Of a stretch of 64,000 nt of DNA, positions 28,112 to 39,880 are shown one piece after another. Location: assembly GCF_000172415.1 (NCBI RefSeq), contig NZ_ABLD01000022.1:48576-112575 (forward strand), in the 5' to 3' direction. The translations under genes and the position numbers were made by a program. The notes beneath the pieces were generated by a model, which was not told the DNA's origin, did no database searches, and saw only the letters and a list, made by a program, of their open reading frames with translations. The stretch is from Paraburkholderia graminis C4D1M (GTDB lineage: Bacteria; Pseudomonadota; Gammaproteobacteria; Burkholderiales; Burkholderiaceae). Numbering within the stretch: the first letter of the stretch is position 1; the number at the start of each line of letters is the position of its first letter.

Positions 28112-29440
28112 GTGCTGAAGTTTCTCAATTCGCTGTTTGGCCGGGTCGTCATAGCGCTTCTGATCGGCGTCGCGATCGGCGCGCTTTACCCGCAGTTCGC
28201 GCAATCGCTGCGTCCGCTCGGCGACGGCTTCCTCAAGCTGATCAAGATGGTGATCGGTCCGATCGTGTTTTGCGTCGTGGTGAGCGGCATGGCGCACGCG
28301 GGCGATCTGCGCAAGGTCGGCCGCGTCGGACTGAAGGCGGTGATCTACTTCGAGGTGATGACGACGATCGCGCTCGTGATCGGCGCGGTGCTGGCCTACG
28401 CAACGCGTCCTGGCGCCGGCATGAACATCGACCTGCATTCGCTCGACCCGGCCTCGCTCTCCACCTACACGGAGCACGCGAAGAGCCTGAAGGACACGGC
28501 CGGTTTTCTGCTGAAGATCATTCCGGACACCGCGTTCAACGCGTTCGCCACCGGCGACATTCTGCAGATTCTGGTCTTTTCGGTGCTGTTCGGCTCGGCG
28601 CTTTCGTTGCTCGGCAGCAAGGGCCAGCGCGTGGGCAGCATGATCGACGAACTCGCGCAGGTGTTCTTCCGCGTGATGGGTTTCATCATCAAGCTGGCGC
28701 CGCTCGGCGTGCTCGGCGCGATTGCCTTTACGACCGGCAAGTACGGCGTCGAGTCGCTCAAGCAGCTCGGCATGCTGGTGCTCGTGTTTTACGCGAGCTG
28801 CGTCGTGTTCGTGGTGGTCGTGCTGGGCGTCGTCATGCGGCTCGCGGGCTTTAGCATTTTCAAGCTGATCCGTTACCTGCGCGAAGAGTTGTCGATCGTG
28901 CTCGGCACCGCTTCTTCCGATGCCGTGCTGCCGCAAGTCATGCGCAAGCTCGAATGGATGGGCGTGAAGGATTCGACGGTCGGTCTCGTGATTCCGACCG
29001 GCTACTCGTTCAATCTCGACGGCTTTTCGATCTATCTGACGCTCGCGGTGCTGTTCATCGCGCAGGCGACCAACACGCCGCTTTCCACGCACGATCTGAT
29101 CGTGGTCGTGCTGGTGTCGCTCGTGACGTCGAAGGGCGCGCACGGCATTCCCGGCTCCGCGATCGTCATTCTGGCGGCGACGCTGTCCGCGATTCCGGCG
29201 ATTCCCGTGCTTGGGCTCGTGCTGATTCTTCCCGTCGACTGGTTCGTCGGCATTGCCCGCGCGCTGACCAACCTGATCGGCAACTGCGTGGCGACGGTGG
29301 TCGTCGCCGTGTGGGAGAAGGACATCGACCGGGCGCGCGCGCATCGCGTGCTGAATGGCGATGCGGATTTCCGCTATGTCGCCGGCGGCGAGGAAGCTGC
29401 TGTCGAACCGGTAAGCGGTCACAGCGCCCCCGCTGTTTGA
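28112..29440 (+). CDS. dctA: Dicarboxylate/amino acid:cation symporter (DctA-like)
   Basis: This inner-membrane secondary transporter of the DAACS family has 442 residues and about eight transmembrane segments. Family landmarks are FLKLIKMVIGPIVFC, GTASSDAVLPQVM, the PTGYSFNLDGFSIYLT substrate and cation site, TSKGAHGIPGSAIVIL and ALTNLIGNCVATVVVA. Sequence places it with C4-dicarboxylate carriers. Its position between an FCD regulator and allantoate-degrading genes leaves open a role in taking up a ureide-derived carboxylate. AGGAGGAAG precedes the start. Confidence 0.88.
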   Translation: MLKFLNSLFGRVVIALLIGVAIGALYPQFAQSLRPLGDGFLKLIKMVIGPIVFCVVVSGMAHAGDLRKVGRVGLKAVIYFEVMTTIALVIGAVLAYATRPGAGMNIDLHSLDPASLSTYTEHAKSLKDTAGFLLKIIPDTAFNAFATGDILQILVFSVLFGSALSLLGSKGQRVGSMIDELAQVFFRVMGFIIKLAPLGVLGAIAFTTGKYGVESLKQLGMLVLVFYASCVVFVVVVLGVVMRLAGFSIFKLIRYLREELSIVLGTASSDAVLPQVMRKLEWMGVKDSTVGLVIPTGYSFNLDGFSIYLTLAVLFIAQATNTPLSTHDLIVVVLVSLVTSKGAHGIPGSAIVILAATLSAIPAIPVLGLVLILPVDWFVGIARALTNLIGNCVATVVVAVWEKDIDRARAHRVLNGDADFRYVAGGEEAAVEPVSGHSAPAV

Positions 29441-29715
29441 GGGCGGCTTTAAGGGCAGTACGAAGGGCAGCACAAATGGCGGCGCGAATGGCGGCGCGTG
29501 GCGAGACCTCGAAGCGAGCCACGCCGCCTCGCGCCGGCCGGTTTGGCCAGGCCGCGGGCAGAGCCACCGCTCGCTACCGTTGCTGTCCGCGAAACCCGCT
29601 CGCACGTTTGCCTGACGCTTCGCAATCCCACGCCCCGACGCCGCCCGCTTTCTCCGCCGACAAACCCGCTGGACCGCCGGCGCATCTCCAACTTCACGTC
29701 GCTTGACTGCAAACC

Positions 29716-30726
29716 ATGGCTAATCCGATCCTCGACCCGAACGCTCCCGCTTTCACCCGCCGCTACATGAATCTCGCCGACCCGCGGCTCGGCGCAAAGG
29801 CGCTCTTCGCCAGCGACGAATTCTTCGCGCCGAAAGAACGCATGCTCGATCCGCAGCCGGCGGTATTCATCCCCGGAAAATACGACGACCACGGCAAGTG
29901 GATGGACGGCTGGGAAACCCGCCGCAAGCGCACGAGCGGCCACGATTTTTGCGTGATCCGCCTCGCGCGGCCGGGCGTCGTGCACGGCGTCGATCTGGAC
30001 ACGAGCCACTTCACCGGCAATTTTCCGCCGGCGGCGTCGATCGACGCCTGTCACGCGGACGGCGACGTGCCGCCCGACAATGCCGACTGGCAAACGCTGG
30101 TTCCCGCGACGACGCTCCAGGGCAATCAGCACCATTACGTCGAAGTGAACGACGCGCGTGCCTTCACTCACTTGCGCGTGAACCTGTACCCGGACGGCGG
30201 CCTCGCGCGTTTGCGCGTGTACGGCCACCCCAGGCGTGACTGGGAACGCGTGGAGCGCGGCGCGCTGCTGGACCTCGCGGCGATTGAAAACGGCGCGTAT
30301 CTGGTCGCCGCCAACAACCAGCATTTCGGCCCCGCCTCGCAGATGCTGATGCCCGGCCGCGGCGTCAACATGGGTGACGGCTGGGAGACGCGGCGCCGCC
30401 GCGAGCCGGGCAACGACTGGGCGATCGTCGCGCTGGCGCGGCCGGGCGTGATCCGCAAAATCGAAGTGGATACCGCGCATTTCAAGGGCAATTTCCCGGA
30501 CCGCTGCTCGTTGCAGGCCGCGCGCGTCATCGGCGGGACCGACGATTCGCTCGTTACGCAAGCGATGTTCTGGCCCGTGCTGCTCGATGAGCAGAAGCTG
30601 CAGATGGATCACGTACACACGTTCGCGGACGGCCTCGCGTCGCTCGGGCCGGTCACGCACGTGCGTTTCAATATCTTCCCCGACGGCGGCGTGTCGCGGC
30701 TGCGCCTGTGGGGCGAGATCGCGTAA
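29716..30726 (+). CDS. alc: Allantoicase
   Basis: Allantoicase hydrolyses allantoate to ureidoglycolate and urea in purine degradation. The 336-residue protein shows the two internally repeated jelly-roll halves of the family: WMDGWETRRKR ... DLDTSHFTGNFPPAASIDAC in the first and GDGWETRRRREPGNDW ... VDTAHFKGNFPDRCSLQAA in the second, each ending in an LYPDGG- or IFPDGG-type loop. It lies about 275 bp behind the transporter and just ahead of ureidoglycolate lyase. Confidence 0.95.
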   Translation: MANPILDPNAPAFTRRYMNLADPRLGAKALFASDEFFAPKERMLDPQPAVFIPGKYDDHGKWMDGWETRRKRTSGHDFCVIRLARPGVVHGVDLDTSHFTGNFPPAASIDACHADGDVPPDNADWQTLVPATTLQGNQHHYVEVNDARAFTHLRVNLYPDGGLARLRVYGHPRRDWERVERGALLDLAAIENGAYLVAANNQHFGPASQMLMPGRGVNMGDGWETRRRREPGNDWAIVALARPGVIRKIEVDTAHFKGNFPDRCSLQAARVIGGTDDSLVTQAMFWPVLLDEQKLQMDHVHTFADGLASLGPVTHVRFNIFPDGGVSRLRLWGEIA

Positions 30727-30740
30727 ATGGAGCGTCACGC

Positions 30741-31277
30741 ATGAAGACCCCGGAAGCGGCTTTGAAACCCACATTGCAACTGCAGCGTCTGACGCGCGAG
30801 GCGTTCGCGCCGTTTGGCGACGTGATCGAACTCGAAGGCGCGCGTCATTTTCCGATCAACGGCGGCACGACCGAGCGCTATCACGACCTCGCGCGCGTCG
30901 ACGTGGCGGACGACGGCGGGCGGCCGCTCGTCAACCTGTTCCGGGCGCAGCCGCATGCGTTGCCGCTCGACATCGCGATGATGGAGCGGCACCCGCTCGG
31001 CAGTCAGGCTTTCATTCCGTTGACGCCGTGCCGCTATCTGATCGTCGTCGCGCCGGCCGGCGAGCTCGATTGCACGCAGATGCGCGGCTTCTGGACCGAC
31101 GCCTGGCAGGGCGTCAATTATGCGAAGGCCGTCTGGCATCATCCGCTTCTCGTGCTTGATCGCGTGAGCGATTTTCTCGTCGTCGATCGCGGCGGTGAGG
31201 GGCGCAATTGCGACGAGCAGATGTTGCTGCAGCCGTGGCGGCTCGTGTTCGCGGAGAGCGTCGAAATACCGGCGTAA
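30741..31277 (+). CDS. allA: Ureidoglycolate lyase
   Basis: This enzyme splits ureidoglycolate to glyoxylate and urea, completing the step after allantoicase. The 178-residue cupin-like protein has the family motifs LTREAFAPFGDVIE, FRAQPHALPLDIAMMERHPLGSQAF and the AVWHHPLLVLD active-site strand. The ATG at 30741 is chosen over an upstream in-frame codon inside alc. It starts 14 bp after alc and is surely co-transcribed. Confidence 0.94.
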   Translation: MKTPEAALKPTLQLQRLTREAFAPFGDVIELEGARHFPINGGTTERYHDLARVDVADDGGRPLVNLFRAQPHALPLDIAMMERHPLGSQAFIPLTPCRYLIVVAPAGELDCTQMRGFWTDAWQGVNYAKAVWHHPLLVLDRVSDFLVVDRGGEGRNCDEQMLLQPWRLVFAESVEIPA

Positions 31278-31337
31278 GCGCTGAAGTAAGCAAGTGAAAT
31301 GCAGTAGCGCAACGCACCGCTTTTCATTCGACGAAAA

Positions 31338-31372
31338 AATGGCCCGGCCGATTCACCACCGGCCGGGCCATT
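31338..31372 (-). terminator. Terminator of fur (minus strand)
   Basis: A perfect 13-bp stem AATGGCCCGGCCG/CGGCCGGGCCATT has a 9-base loop. On the minus strand it is followed by TTTTCG, giving a U-run behind fur. It may also stop the converging allA transcript. Confidence 0.8.
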
Positions 31373-31425
31373 CTGTGCTTATCGCTTAACTTCCGACCGC
31401 GCCCCCCGACACGGCCGATACCACG

Positions 31426-31854
31426 TCAATGCTTGCGATGCGGGCAATTTTCCTTCGTGCAGGCACCGTACAGCGCCAACGCGTGTTCCTGCAGCTTGAA
31501 GCCGCGTTCCTTCGCAATGGACTGCTGACGATTCTCGATTTCCGAGTCGAAAAACTCTTCCACGAGGCCGCAATCGAGGCACACCAGATGGTCGTGGTGC
31601 GACCCTTCGTTCAGTTCGAACACCGCCTTGCCCGATTCGAAATTGCTGCGCGACAGCAGGCCGGCCTGCTCGAATTGCGTCAGCACGCGATACACGGTGG
31701 CAAGACCGATATCGAGCTCTTCGTGCAGGAGATTGCGGTACACGTCTTCGGCCGTCAGGTGACGGACGGGGCTGTGCTGAAAAATCTCAAGGATTTTGAG
31801 GCGCGGAAGGGTCGCCTTGAGCCCGATATTCTTGAGATCGGTTGGATTGGTCAT
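31426..31854 (-). CDS. fur: Ferric uptake regulator
   Basis: Fur is the Fe(II)-responsive repressor of iron acquisition genes. The 142-residue protein has the winged helix LPRLKILEIFQ ... LTAEDVYRNLLHEELDIGLATVYRVLTQFEQAGLL. The metal-site cluster SHHDHLVCLDCG includes the CxxC pair, with a second pair near the C-terminus (CTKENCPHRKH). It is divergent from bamE with about 160 bp between them, the standard Burkholderia order. Confidence 0.97.
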   Translation of the reverse strand: MTNPTDLKNIGLKATLPRLKILEIFQHSPVRHLTAEDVYRNLLHEELDIGLATVYRVLTQFEQAGLLSRSNFESGKAVFELNEGSHHDHLVCLDCGLVEEFFDSEIENRQQSIAKERGFKLQEHALALYGACTKENCPHRKH

Positions 31855-32012
31855 GACAAGGGATCCCTAGAGTACAATGCTGGGCTCTCATAGTAATGTG
31901 TTTTTGCCGTTCTGGTCATCTTCGATGGAATGAAACTCGCGCGGCTCGTCAGCGGGCCCGCACGGTGAGTGAAATGATTTCAAAATCTCAATTGATCTAC
32001 CGGGGGAGCCGC

Positions 32013-32843
32013 ATGCGGGGTACCTTGATCGCTGTTGCGGCTGTCGCGATTCTCGCAGGATGTTCCACGTACGACAGCCTCACGCAGCGGATTGCTCAAA
32101 GCATCACGCCGTACCGGATTACCGTTGTGCAAGGCAACTTCGTCTCGAAAGAAGCTGCTTCGCAAATGCAGGTGGGCATGTCGCGCGCGCAGGTGCGTCA
32201 GTTGCTCGGCACGCCGCTTCTGGCCGACATGTTCCACGCTGACCGCTGGGACTACGTGTTCTATTTCAAGCGCGGCTCGACCAACGTCGTGCAGCAGCGC
32301 GACTTCATCGTCCTGTTCGCCGGCGACCGCGTCGCGAGCTGGAGTGGCGGCGAAGATCTGCCGTCGAACCTCGAACTGCTCGCCGAAATCGACGGCGACA
32401 AGCGCGGCAAGAAGGCAGCGGTGCCTAACGTAGCAAGCAGCGCTGCGGGCGCAAGTGCGCCGGTCGCCGCTGCGGCCCCGGTCACCGTGGACACCACGCG
32501 CTCGCCGTCCGTCGAGGGTGCAGCGGCCGCCGCCGCGCCGTCCACGGATGCGAACGCCGAAGCCGCACAAGCCGCCAATCGTGCGACGAATGCCGTGCAG
32601 GCGCCGTCGCGCAATACGCGCTCGTCGGTGCGCTCAACGGCGCCAACCGCGAATGCCGGCGGCGTGCCGCCGCAAGGCGCCACGTCCGCTGGTCAGCCGC
32701 AGTTCCAGTTCCATCGTCCGCCGCCTCCCGCGCCGTCGTCGCAGGACAATCCGGTCGGGCCGAGCGGTTCGTCGCAAAGCGGCAGCAGCCCGACGTACAA
32801 CGCACCGTTGACCGCGCCGTCCACTTCGGGAACGAGCCAGTAA
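32013..32843 (+). CDS. bamE: Outer membrane assembly lipoprotein BamE (OmlA), with a long C-terminal extension
   Basis: BamE is a lipoprotein subunit of the BAM complex that inserts beta-barrels into the outer membrane. The ATG at 32013 follows GGGGGAG and gives a lipoprotein signal ending in the lipobox LAGC. The SmpA/OmlA domain covers about residues 20-125 (YRITVVQGNFVSKE, QMQVGMSRAQVRQLLGTPLL, DRWDYVFYF). About 150 further residues form an Ala/Ser/Pro-rich low-complexity tail not found in the short gammaproteobacterial protein. An in-frame ATG at 31974 is an alternative start. dapB follows. Confidence 0.93.
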   Translation: MRGTLIAVAAVAILAGCSTYDSLTQRIAQSITPYRITVVQGNFVSKEAASQMQVGMSRAQVRQLLGTPLLADMFHADRWDYVFYFKRGSTNVVQQRDFIVLFAGDRVASWSGGEDLPSNLELLAEIDGDKRGKKAAVPNVASSAAGASAPVAAAAPVTVDTTRSPSVEGAAAAAAPSTDANAEAAQAANRATNAVQAPSRNTRSSVRSTAPTANAGGVPPQGATSAGQPQFQFHRPPPPAPSSQDNPVGPSGSSQSGSSPTYNAPLTAPSTSGTSQ

Positions 32844-33041
32844 TATCGTTGTCCTTGTTTTAAGACGGTAGCCGCGCAAGCGCCCCGCTGCAACGCGACT
32901 TCTTGCGTTGCGTCGGACCAAGCCAGGTTGCGCGGCGCCGTCCGGTTCTCTGCTGTTCCAGTCATGCGCGGCGCGAGGGCGTGCTGCCCGCCGCCGCTTT
33001 TGCCCGCGCTTGCCGGGCCGTTCTTTCGAACCCTCGTAGCC

Positions 33042-33839
33042 ATGAAAATTGCGATTGCTGGCGCATCGGGCCGTATGGGCCGCATGCTCATCGAAACGGT
33101 TCTTAACGATTCCGACGCCACGCTGTCCGGCGCGCTCGACCGCCCGGGCTCGCCGCAACTCGGTCAGGACGCCGGCGCTTTTGTCGGCAAACAGACGGGC
33201 GTCGCGCTGACGGACGACATCGAGCGCGTGTTCGCCGAGTCCGACTATCTGATCGACTTCACGCGCCCGGAAGGCACGCTCGTGCATCTCGAAGCGGCGC
33301 AGCGCCACAACGTGAAAATGGTGATCGGCACGACCGGCTTCGACAACGCGCAGAAGGCGCAATTGCGCGCCGCGGCGGACAACGTCGCGATCATGTTCGC
33401 GTCGAATATGAGCGTGGGCGTGAACGTCACGCTGAAGCTGCTCGAATTCGCGGCGAAGCATTTCGCCACCGGCTACGACATCGAGATCATCGAGGCGCAT
33501 CACCGTCACAAGGTCGACGCGCCGTCGGGCACCGCGCTCACCATGGGCGAGGTGATCGCGAATGCGCTAGGCCGCAATCTCGACGACTGCGCCGTCTACG
33601 GCCGCGAGGGCGTGACGGGCGAACGCGATCCGTCCACCATCGGCTTTTCGGCGATTCGCGGCGGCGACATCGTCGGCGATCATACGGTGCTGTTCGCGGG
33701 CATTGGCGAGCGGATTGAAATCACGCACAAGTCGGCGAGCCGTCTCTCGTACGCGCAGGGCGCGCTTCGCGCCGTGCGTTTCCTCGAAGGCCATCAGACC
33801 GGCTTCTTCGACATGCAGGACGTGCTCGGCTTGCGCTAG
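33042..33839 (+). CDS. dapB: 4-hydroxy-tetrahydrodipicolinate reductase
   Basis: DapB reduces the dihydrodipicolinate-level intermediate in lysine and diaminopimelate synthesis. The 265-residue protein has the nucleotide loop IAGASGRMGRM at the N-terminus, DFTRPEGTL, GTTGF and the substrate site EIIEAHHRHKVDAPSGTA with the catalytic His and Lys. The ATG at 33042 gives the family start; the longer frame upstream lacks homology. bamE lies 198 bp upstream and exbB 33 bp downstream. Confidence 0.97.
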   Translation: MKIAIAGASGRMGRMLIETVLNDSDATLSGALDRPGSPQLGQDAGAFVGKQTGVALTDDIERVFAESDYLIDFTRPEGTLVHLEAAQRHNVKMVIGTTGFDNAQKAQLRAAADNVAIMFASNMSVGVNVTLKLLEFAAKHFATGYDIEIIEAHHRHKVDAPSGTALTMGEVIANALGRNLDDCAVYGREGVTGERDPSTIGFSAIRGGDIVGDHTVLFAGIGERIEITHKSASRLSYAQGALRAVRFLEGHQTGFFDMQDVLGLR

Positions 33840-33872
33840 GCACAGTCCGGCACATTCTTTCGGCGAGGCCAG

Positions 33873-34592
33873 ATGGCAGGCGGCAGCGGCATCATCCATT
33901 ACCTTCAAACGAGCGACGCGATCACGCATGGCGTCGCCTATGTGCTGTTGGCGATGTCGGTGGCGAGCTGGTGCTTTCTGATCGTCAAGAGCTGGGTGCT
34001 CGTGCGCGCGAAACGCCAGGCGACGCGCGCGATTGCGCGCTTCTGGCAGGCGCCTACGCTCGCTGAAGGCGTCGCCGCACTGAAGCGCGCCGACCGCGAG
34101 CGCGTCTTCTCGCCGCTCGCCGAAGCGGCGCTCCATGCCGCCGAGGTCGATATTCCCGGTGCGTTGCTCGCGCGCGTCGAGCGCGGCGAGCGGGTGCTGA
34201 GAGCACTGCGCCAGGCGCTTAGCGCGTCGCAACGGCGGCTCGAATTCGGGCAAGTGCTGCTGGCCTCGGTCGGCAGCACGGCGCCTTTCGTCGGGCTGCT
34301 CGGCACTGTGTGGGGCATTTATCACGCGCTCGGCAGCATCGCGGCGAGCGGGCAGGCACAGATCGAAAACGTCGCGGGCCCGGTCGGCGAGGCGCTCATC
34401 ATGACTGCCTTTGGCCTCGTGGTCGCGATTCCTGCGGTGCTCGCGTACAACGTGCTCGGGCGTCTCGTGCGGCAGTTGTCGGAGGAACTCGACGGCTTCG
34501 CGCACGATCTGCACGCGTACGTCTGCGCGCCCGCCGGCCAGCCACAAGCGCCGCTGCGTGGCCAGCAGGCCGCCGCTCAGCAAGCTCACTGA
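33873..34592 (+). CDS. exbB: MotA/TolQ/ExbB proton channel family protein
   Basis: This is an inner-membrane subunit of a proton-driven energy transducer. It has 239 residues with three hydrophobic segments: residues 20-42, then a large cytoplasmic loop, then two near 130 and 175. The conserved block VGSTAPFVGLLGTVWGIYHAL and VGEALIMTAFGLVVAIPAVLAYN are typical of ExbB/TolQ. exbD follows 20 bp downstream. No tonB lies nearby, so whether it drives TonB- or Tol-type transport is not shown; no other tol-pal gene is present. Confidence 0.88.
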   Translation: MAGGSGIIHYLQTSDAITHGVAYVLLAMSVASWCFLIVKSWVLVRAKRQATRAIARFWQAPTLAEGVAALKRADRERVFSPLAEAALHAAEVDIPGALLARVERGERVLRALRQALSASQRRLEFGQVLLASVGSTAPFVGLLGTVWGIYHALGSIAASGQAQIENVAGPVGEALIMTAFGLVVAIPAVLAYNVLGRLVRQLSEELDGFAHDLHAYVCAPAGQPQAPLRGQQAAAQQAH

Positions 34593-34612
34593 GCGCGCGG
34601 CGAGGAGGCGAC

Positions 34613-35086
34613 ATGGCATTCGGCGGACTCGAGAAAAAGCAGACGGCCGCGCCGATGGCCGAGATCAACATGACGCCGTTGATCGACGTGATGCTCGTGC
34701 TGCTCGTGATCTTCATCATTACCGCGCCTTTGTTCACACACGCTATCCGGCTCGATCTGCCGAAGGTCGCCGCGGCGCCGGCGCGCGAAACGCCGCAAAC
34801 CATTTCGCTTTCAATCGACGCCGCGGGCAAGCTCTACTGGAACGGCAGCCTCATCACGCTCGACCAGATGCGCGCCCGCTTCGCGCAGGCAGCGAAAGCG
34901 GCGGACGCGAGTGAAGCCGTGCAGAACGGCGACGCCGGCAAAGCGACTGGCCAGCCCGAAATCCACCTGCACGCCGAGCGCAACACGCGCTACGAGGTGA
35001 TCGCGCAGGTGATGGGCGCCGCGCAGCAGGCCGGTCTCGAGCGGATCGGCTTCGTGACGGACCCGCCGCCGGCCGCGCGGCAGTAA
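34613..35086 (+). CDS. exbD: Biopolymer transport protein ExbD/TolR family
   Basis: This partner of the preceding ExbB-like protein has 157 residues. After a short cytoplasmic N-terminus, EINMTPLIDVMLVLLVIFIITAP holds the single membrane helix with the conserved proton-path aspartate. The rest is a periplasmic domain. AGGAGG lies 5 bp before the ATG. The pair sits between dapB and leuS, a conserved Burkholderia arrangement. Confidence 0.9.
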   Translation: MAFGGLEKKQTAAPMAEINMTPLIDVMLVLLVIFIITAPLFTHAIRLDLPKVAAAPARETPQTISLSIDAAGKLYWNGSLITLDQMRARFAQAAKAADASEAVQNGDAGKATGQPEIHLHAERNTRYEVIAQVMGAAQQAGLERIGFVTDPPPAARQ

Positions 35087-35126
35087 GCGCGCGGCTTCAG
35101 AGCGCGGCGCAGCCGTCCGCGAACGG

Positions 35127-35132
35127 TATAAT
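35127..35132 (+). promoter_or_regulatory. Possible -10 element for leuS
   Basis: TATAAT, a perfect -10 hexamer in GC-rich surroundings, lies 109 bp before the leuS ATG. No convincing -35 hexamer is visible at 16-18 bp spacing, so the promoter is tentative. Confidence 0.4.
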
Positions 35133-35240
35133 CAGCCCTTTCCCCCGCAGAAGGGGAAACGACGCCATTTCATCCAGCAAAAGCACCAAAGCAGCATAGC
35201 GGCCGGTGCGGAAGCACCGAACCCAGCGACCCATCACACC

Positions 35241-37832
<2,592 letters not shown>

Positions 37833-37923
37833 CGACACAGCAACACCTGCCGGCCGGCAACGCGCCGCCTCGCGCGGCGTCGTTTGCCGAGCGCCGGGAA
37901 TCCACTGCGAACCAGGAGCCAAT

Positions 37924-38478
37924 GTGACTCGCAGATCGCTTTTTGTAACGCTGGCTTGCAGCGTATTGATGTTGTCCGCATGCGGCTTCCAGTTGCGCGG
38001 TCAGCAGGACTATGCGTTCAAACGCCTCTTCATCGCGGGCGGCTCGCCGGCCGCGGGCGCGCGGCTCACGCGCATGGTGCAGGGCGGCAGCGACACGGTG
38101 GTGGTGAAGTCGGTTGCCAACGCGGACGCGACGTTGCAAATCACCGAAAGCCGCGGCACGAGCACGCTGACGCTGAATTCGCTGGGCGTCGTCTCCGAGT
38201 ATCAATTGAACCTTGCGATGAACTACACGCTGATCGGCAAGGACGGCACCATGCTGATTCCGCCGAGCGTGATCGCGCTGAACCGCGCGATGACCTATAG
38301 CGACAAGTACTCGCAGGCGAAGACCGCCGAGTCGGAAATCCTTTTTGCCGACATGGAAAACGACGCGATCGACCAGCTCACGCGACGTCTGTCGAGCGTG
38401 CGTTCGATGCATCCGGCGCCGGGCGAGCAGGTGCCGGGCGTCGTGCCGCGCGCGCCGTTGCCGCCGCCGCCGCTGTGA
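37924..38478 (+). CDS. lptE: LPS-assembly lipoprotein LptE
   Basis: LptE plugs the LptD barrel that delivers lipopolysaccharide to the outer membrane. The 184-residue protein has a lipoprotein signal with the lipobox LSAC at about residue 20, directly followed by GFQLRGQQDYAFKRLFIAG, the typical LptE start. The start is read as the GTG/ATG-type codon right after CAGGAGCCAAT. It keeps its usual place between leuS and holA. Confidence 0.92.
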   Translation: MTRRSLFVTLACSVLMLSACGFQLRGQQDYAFKRLFIAGGSPAAGARLTRMVQGGSDTVVVKSVANADATLQITESRGTSTLTLNSLGVVSEYQLNLAMNYTLIGKDGTMLIPPSVIALNRAMTYSDKYSQAKTAESEILFADMENDAIDQLTRRLSSVRSMHPAPGEQVPGVVPRAPLPPPPL

Positions 38479-38517
38479 GCGGCGGGCACGTCGACCTGAC
38501 CGGACATCAGCATAGCC

Positions 38518-39639
38518 ATGCAACTGCGACTTGACGCGCTCGAAGCGCATCTGGCCAAGGGACTCGCCGGACTGTACGTCGTGTACGGCGACGAGCATCT
38601 GCTCGCGCAGGAAGCGTGCGACCGGATTCGCGCGGCGGCTCGCGCGGCCGGCTTTACCGACCGCTCGGTCTTCACCGTCGAGCGCAGTTTCGACTGGAGT
38701 TCGTTGCTCGGCGCGAGCCAGTCCATGTCGCTGTTCGGCGACCGTCAACTGGTCGAATTGCGCATTCCGTCGGGCAAGCCCGGCAAGGAAGGCGCCGAAG
38801 CGCTGAAGGCGCTCGCGGGCTCCGTCAACGACGACGTGCTGACCATGATCACGCTGCCGCGGCTCGACGCGGCCACGCAAAAATCGGCGTGGTTCACGGC
38901 GCTCGCCGACGCGGGCGTCGCGTTGAAGATCGATCCCGTCGAGCGCGCGCAATTGCCGAACTGGGTCGGCCAGCGGCTCGCGGCGCAGGGTCAGCGGGTG
39001 GCCGCGGGCGAGGAAGGGCGGCGCGCGTTGGCGTTTATCGCGGAGCGTGTCGAAGGCAATCTGCTCGCCGCGCATCAGGAAATCCAGAAGCTCGGGCTGC
39101 TGTATCCGGCGGGTTCGTTGAGCTTCGAACAGATACACGACGCGGTGCTGAACGTCGCGCGTTACGACGTCTTCAAGCTGAACGAGGCGATGCTTGCCGG
39201 CGACGTCGGCCGCTTGTCGCGCATGCTCGACGGGCTGCGCGGCGAAGGCGAGGCGGCGGTGCTGGTGTTGTGGGCCGTCGTCGAGGAATTGCGCACGCTG
39301 CTGCGGATCAAGCGCGGCGTCGCGGCCGGCAAGCCGCTTGCCATGCTCGTGCGCGAAAACCGCGTGTGGGGTCCGCGCGAGCGCTTGATCGGGCCGGCAT
39401 TGTCGCGTGTCACCGAGGCGGCGCTGGAAAAGGCGTTGGCGCTGGCGGCGCGGCTGGATCGGCAGGTGAAGGGATTGTCGGGCGGGACGCCGGGTAATCA
39501 TCGCAACGATCCGCCGCCCGATCCGTGGGACGGGCTGTTCGAGCTTGCGATGGTGGTGGCGTCGCCGAGAACGTCTGCTGCGCCGCCGCCGCGACCTGCT
39601 CGGCGTGCGGCTGCGGCCGCGGTGCGCAGGCCGGCGTGA
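38518..39639 (+). CDS. holA: DNA polymerase III subunit delta
   Basis: HolA is the clamp-loader delta subunit that opens the beta clamp. The 373-residue protein starts MQLRLDALEAHLAKGL and contains YVVYGDEHLLAQEACDRIRAAAR, FDWSSLLGASQSMSLFGDRQLVELR and a C-terminal helical collar region. The last 30 residues are Ala/Pro/Arg-rich and probably disordered. About 240 bp without a gene separate it from proA. Confidence 0.94.
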   Translation: MQLRLDALEAHLAKGLAGLYVVYGDEHLLAQEACDRIRAAARAAGFTDRSVFTVERSFDWSSLLGASQSMSLFGDRQLVELRIPSGKPGKEGAEALKALAGSVNDDVLTMITLPRLDAATQKSAWFTALADAGVALKIDPVERAQLPNWVGQRLAAQGQRVAAGEEGRRALAFIAERVEGNLLAAHQEIQKLGLLYPAGSLSFEQIHDAVLNVARYDVFKLNEAMLAGDVGRLSRMLDGLRGEGEAAVLVLWAVVEELRTLLRIKRGVAAGKPLAMLVRENRVWGPRERLIGPALSRVTEAALEKALALAARLDRQVKGLSGGTPGNHRNDPPPDPWDGLFELAMVVASPRTSAAPPPRPARRAAAAAVRRPA

Positions 39640-39880
39640 GTTTCGCTGGTGCTGTAGGCGGCGGGGTTTGAGGTGTCGCGGTGCTGAGCCAGTCAGCCGT
39701 ACAGCGAGGCCGGACCGGCTCGGCTTGCCGTGCACCAGCAGTCTTGCGGATCTCAACCGCGCTAACCGCGCCCTCGCAAGCAAAGCGCCCTGGCCCGACT
39801 TACAATCGCTGGATCTTTCGCTAATCAGCTAATCAGCCTGCTCGCCGCGCGTCGGCGTGCCCGGCAATACGAGAATCACC

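Noticed and set aside
33873..35086. Tol-Pal operon at exbB/exbD
   Set aside because: tolA, tolB and pal are absent nearby; the pair is the isolated ExbB/ExbD arrangement seen between dapB and leuS in this group.
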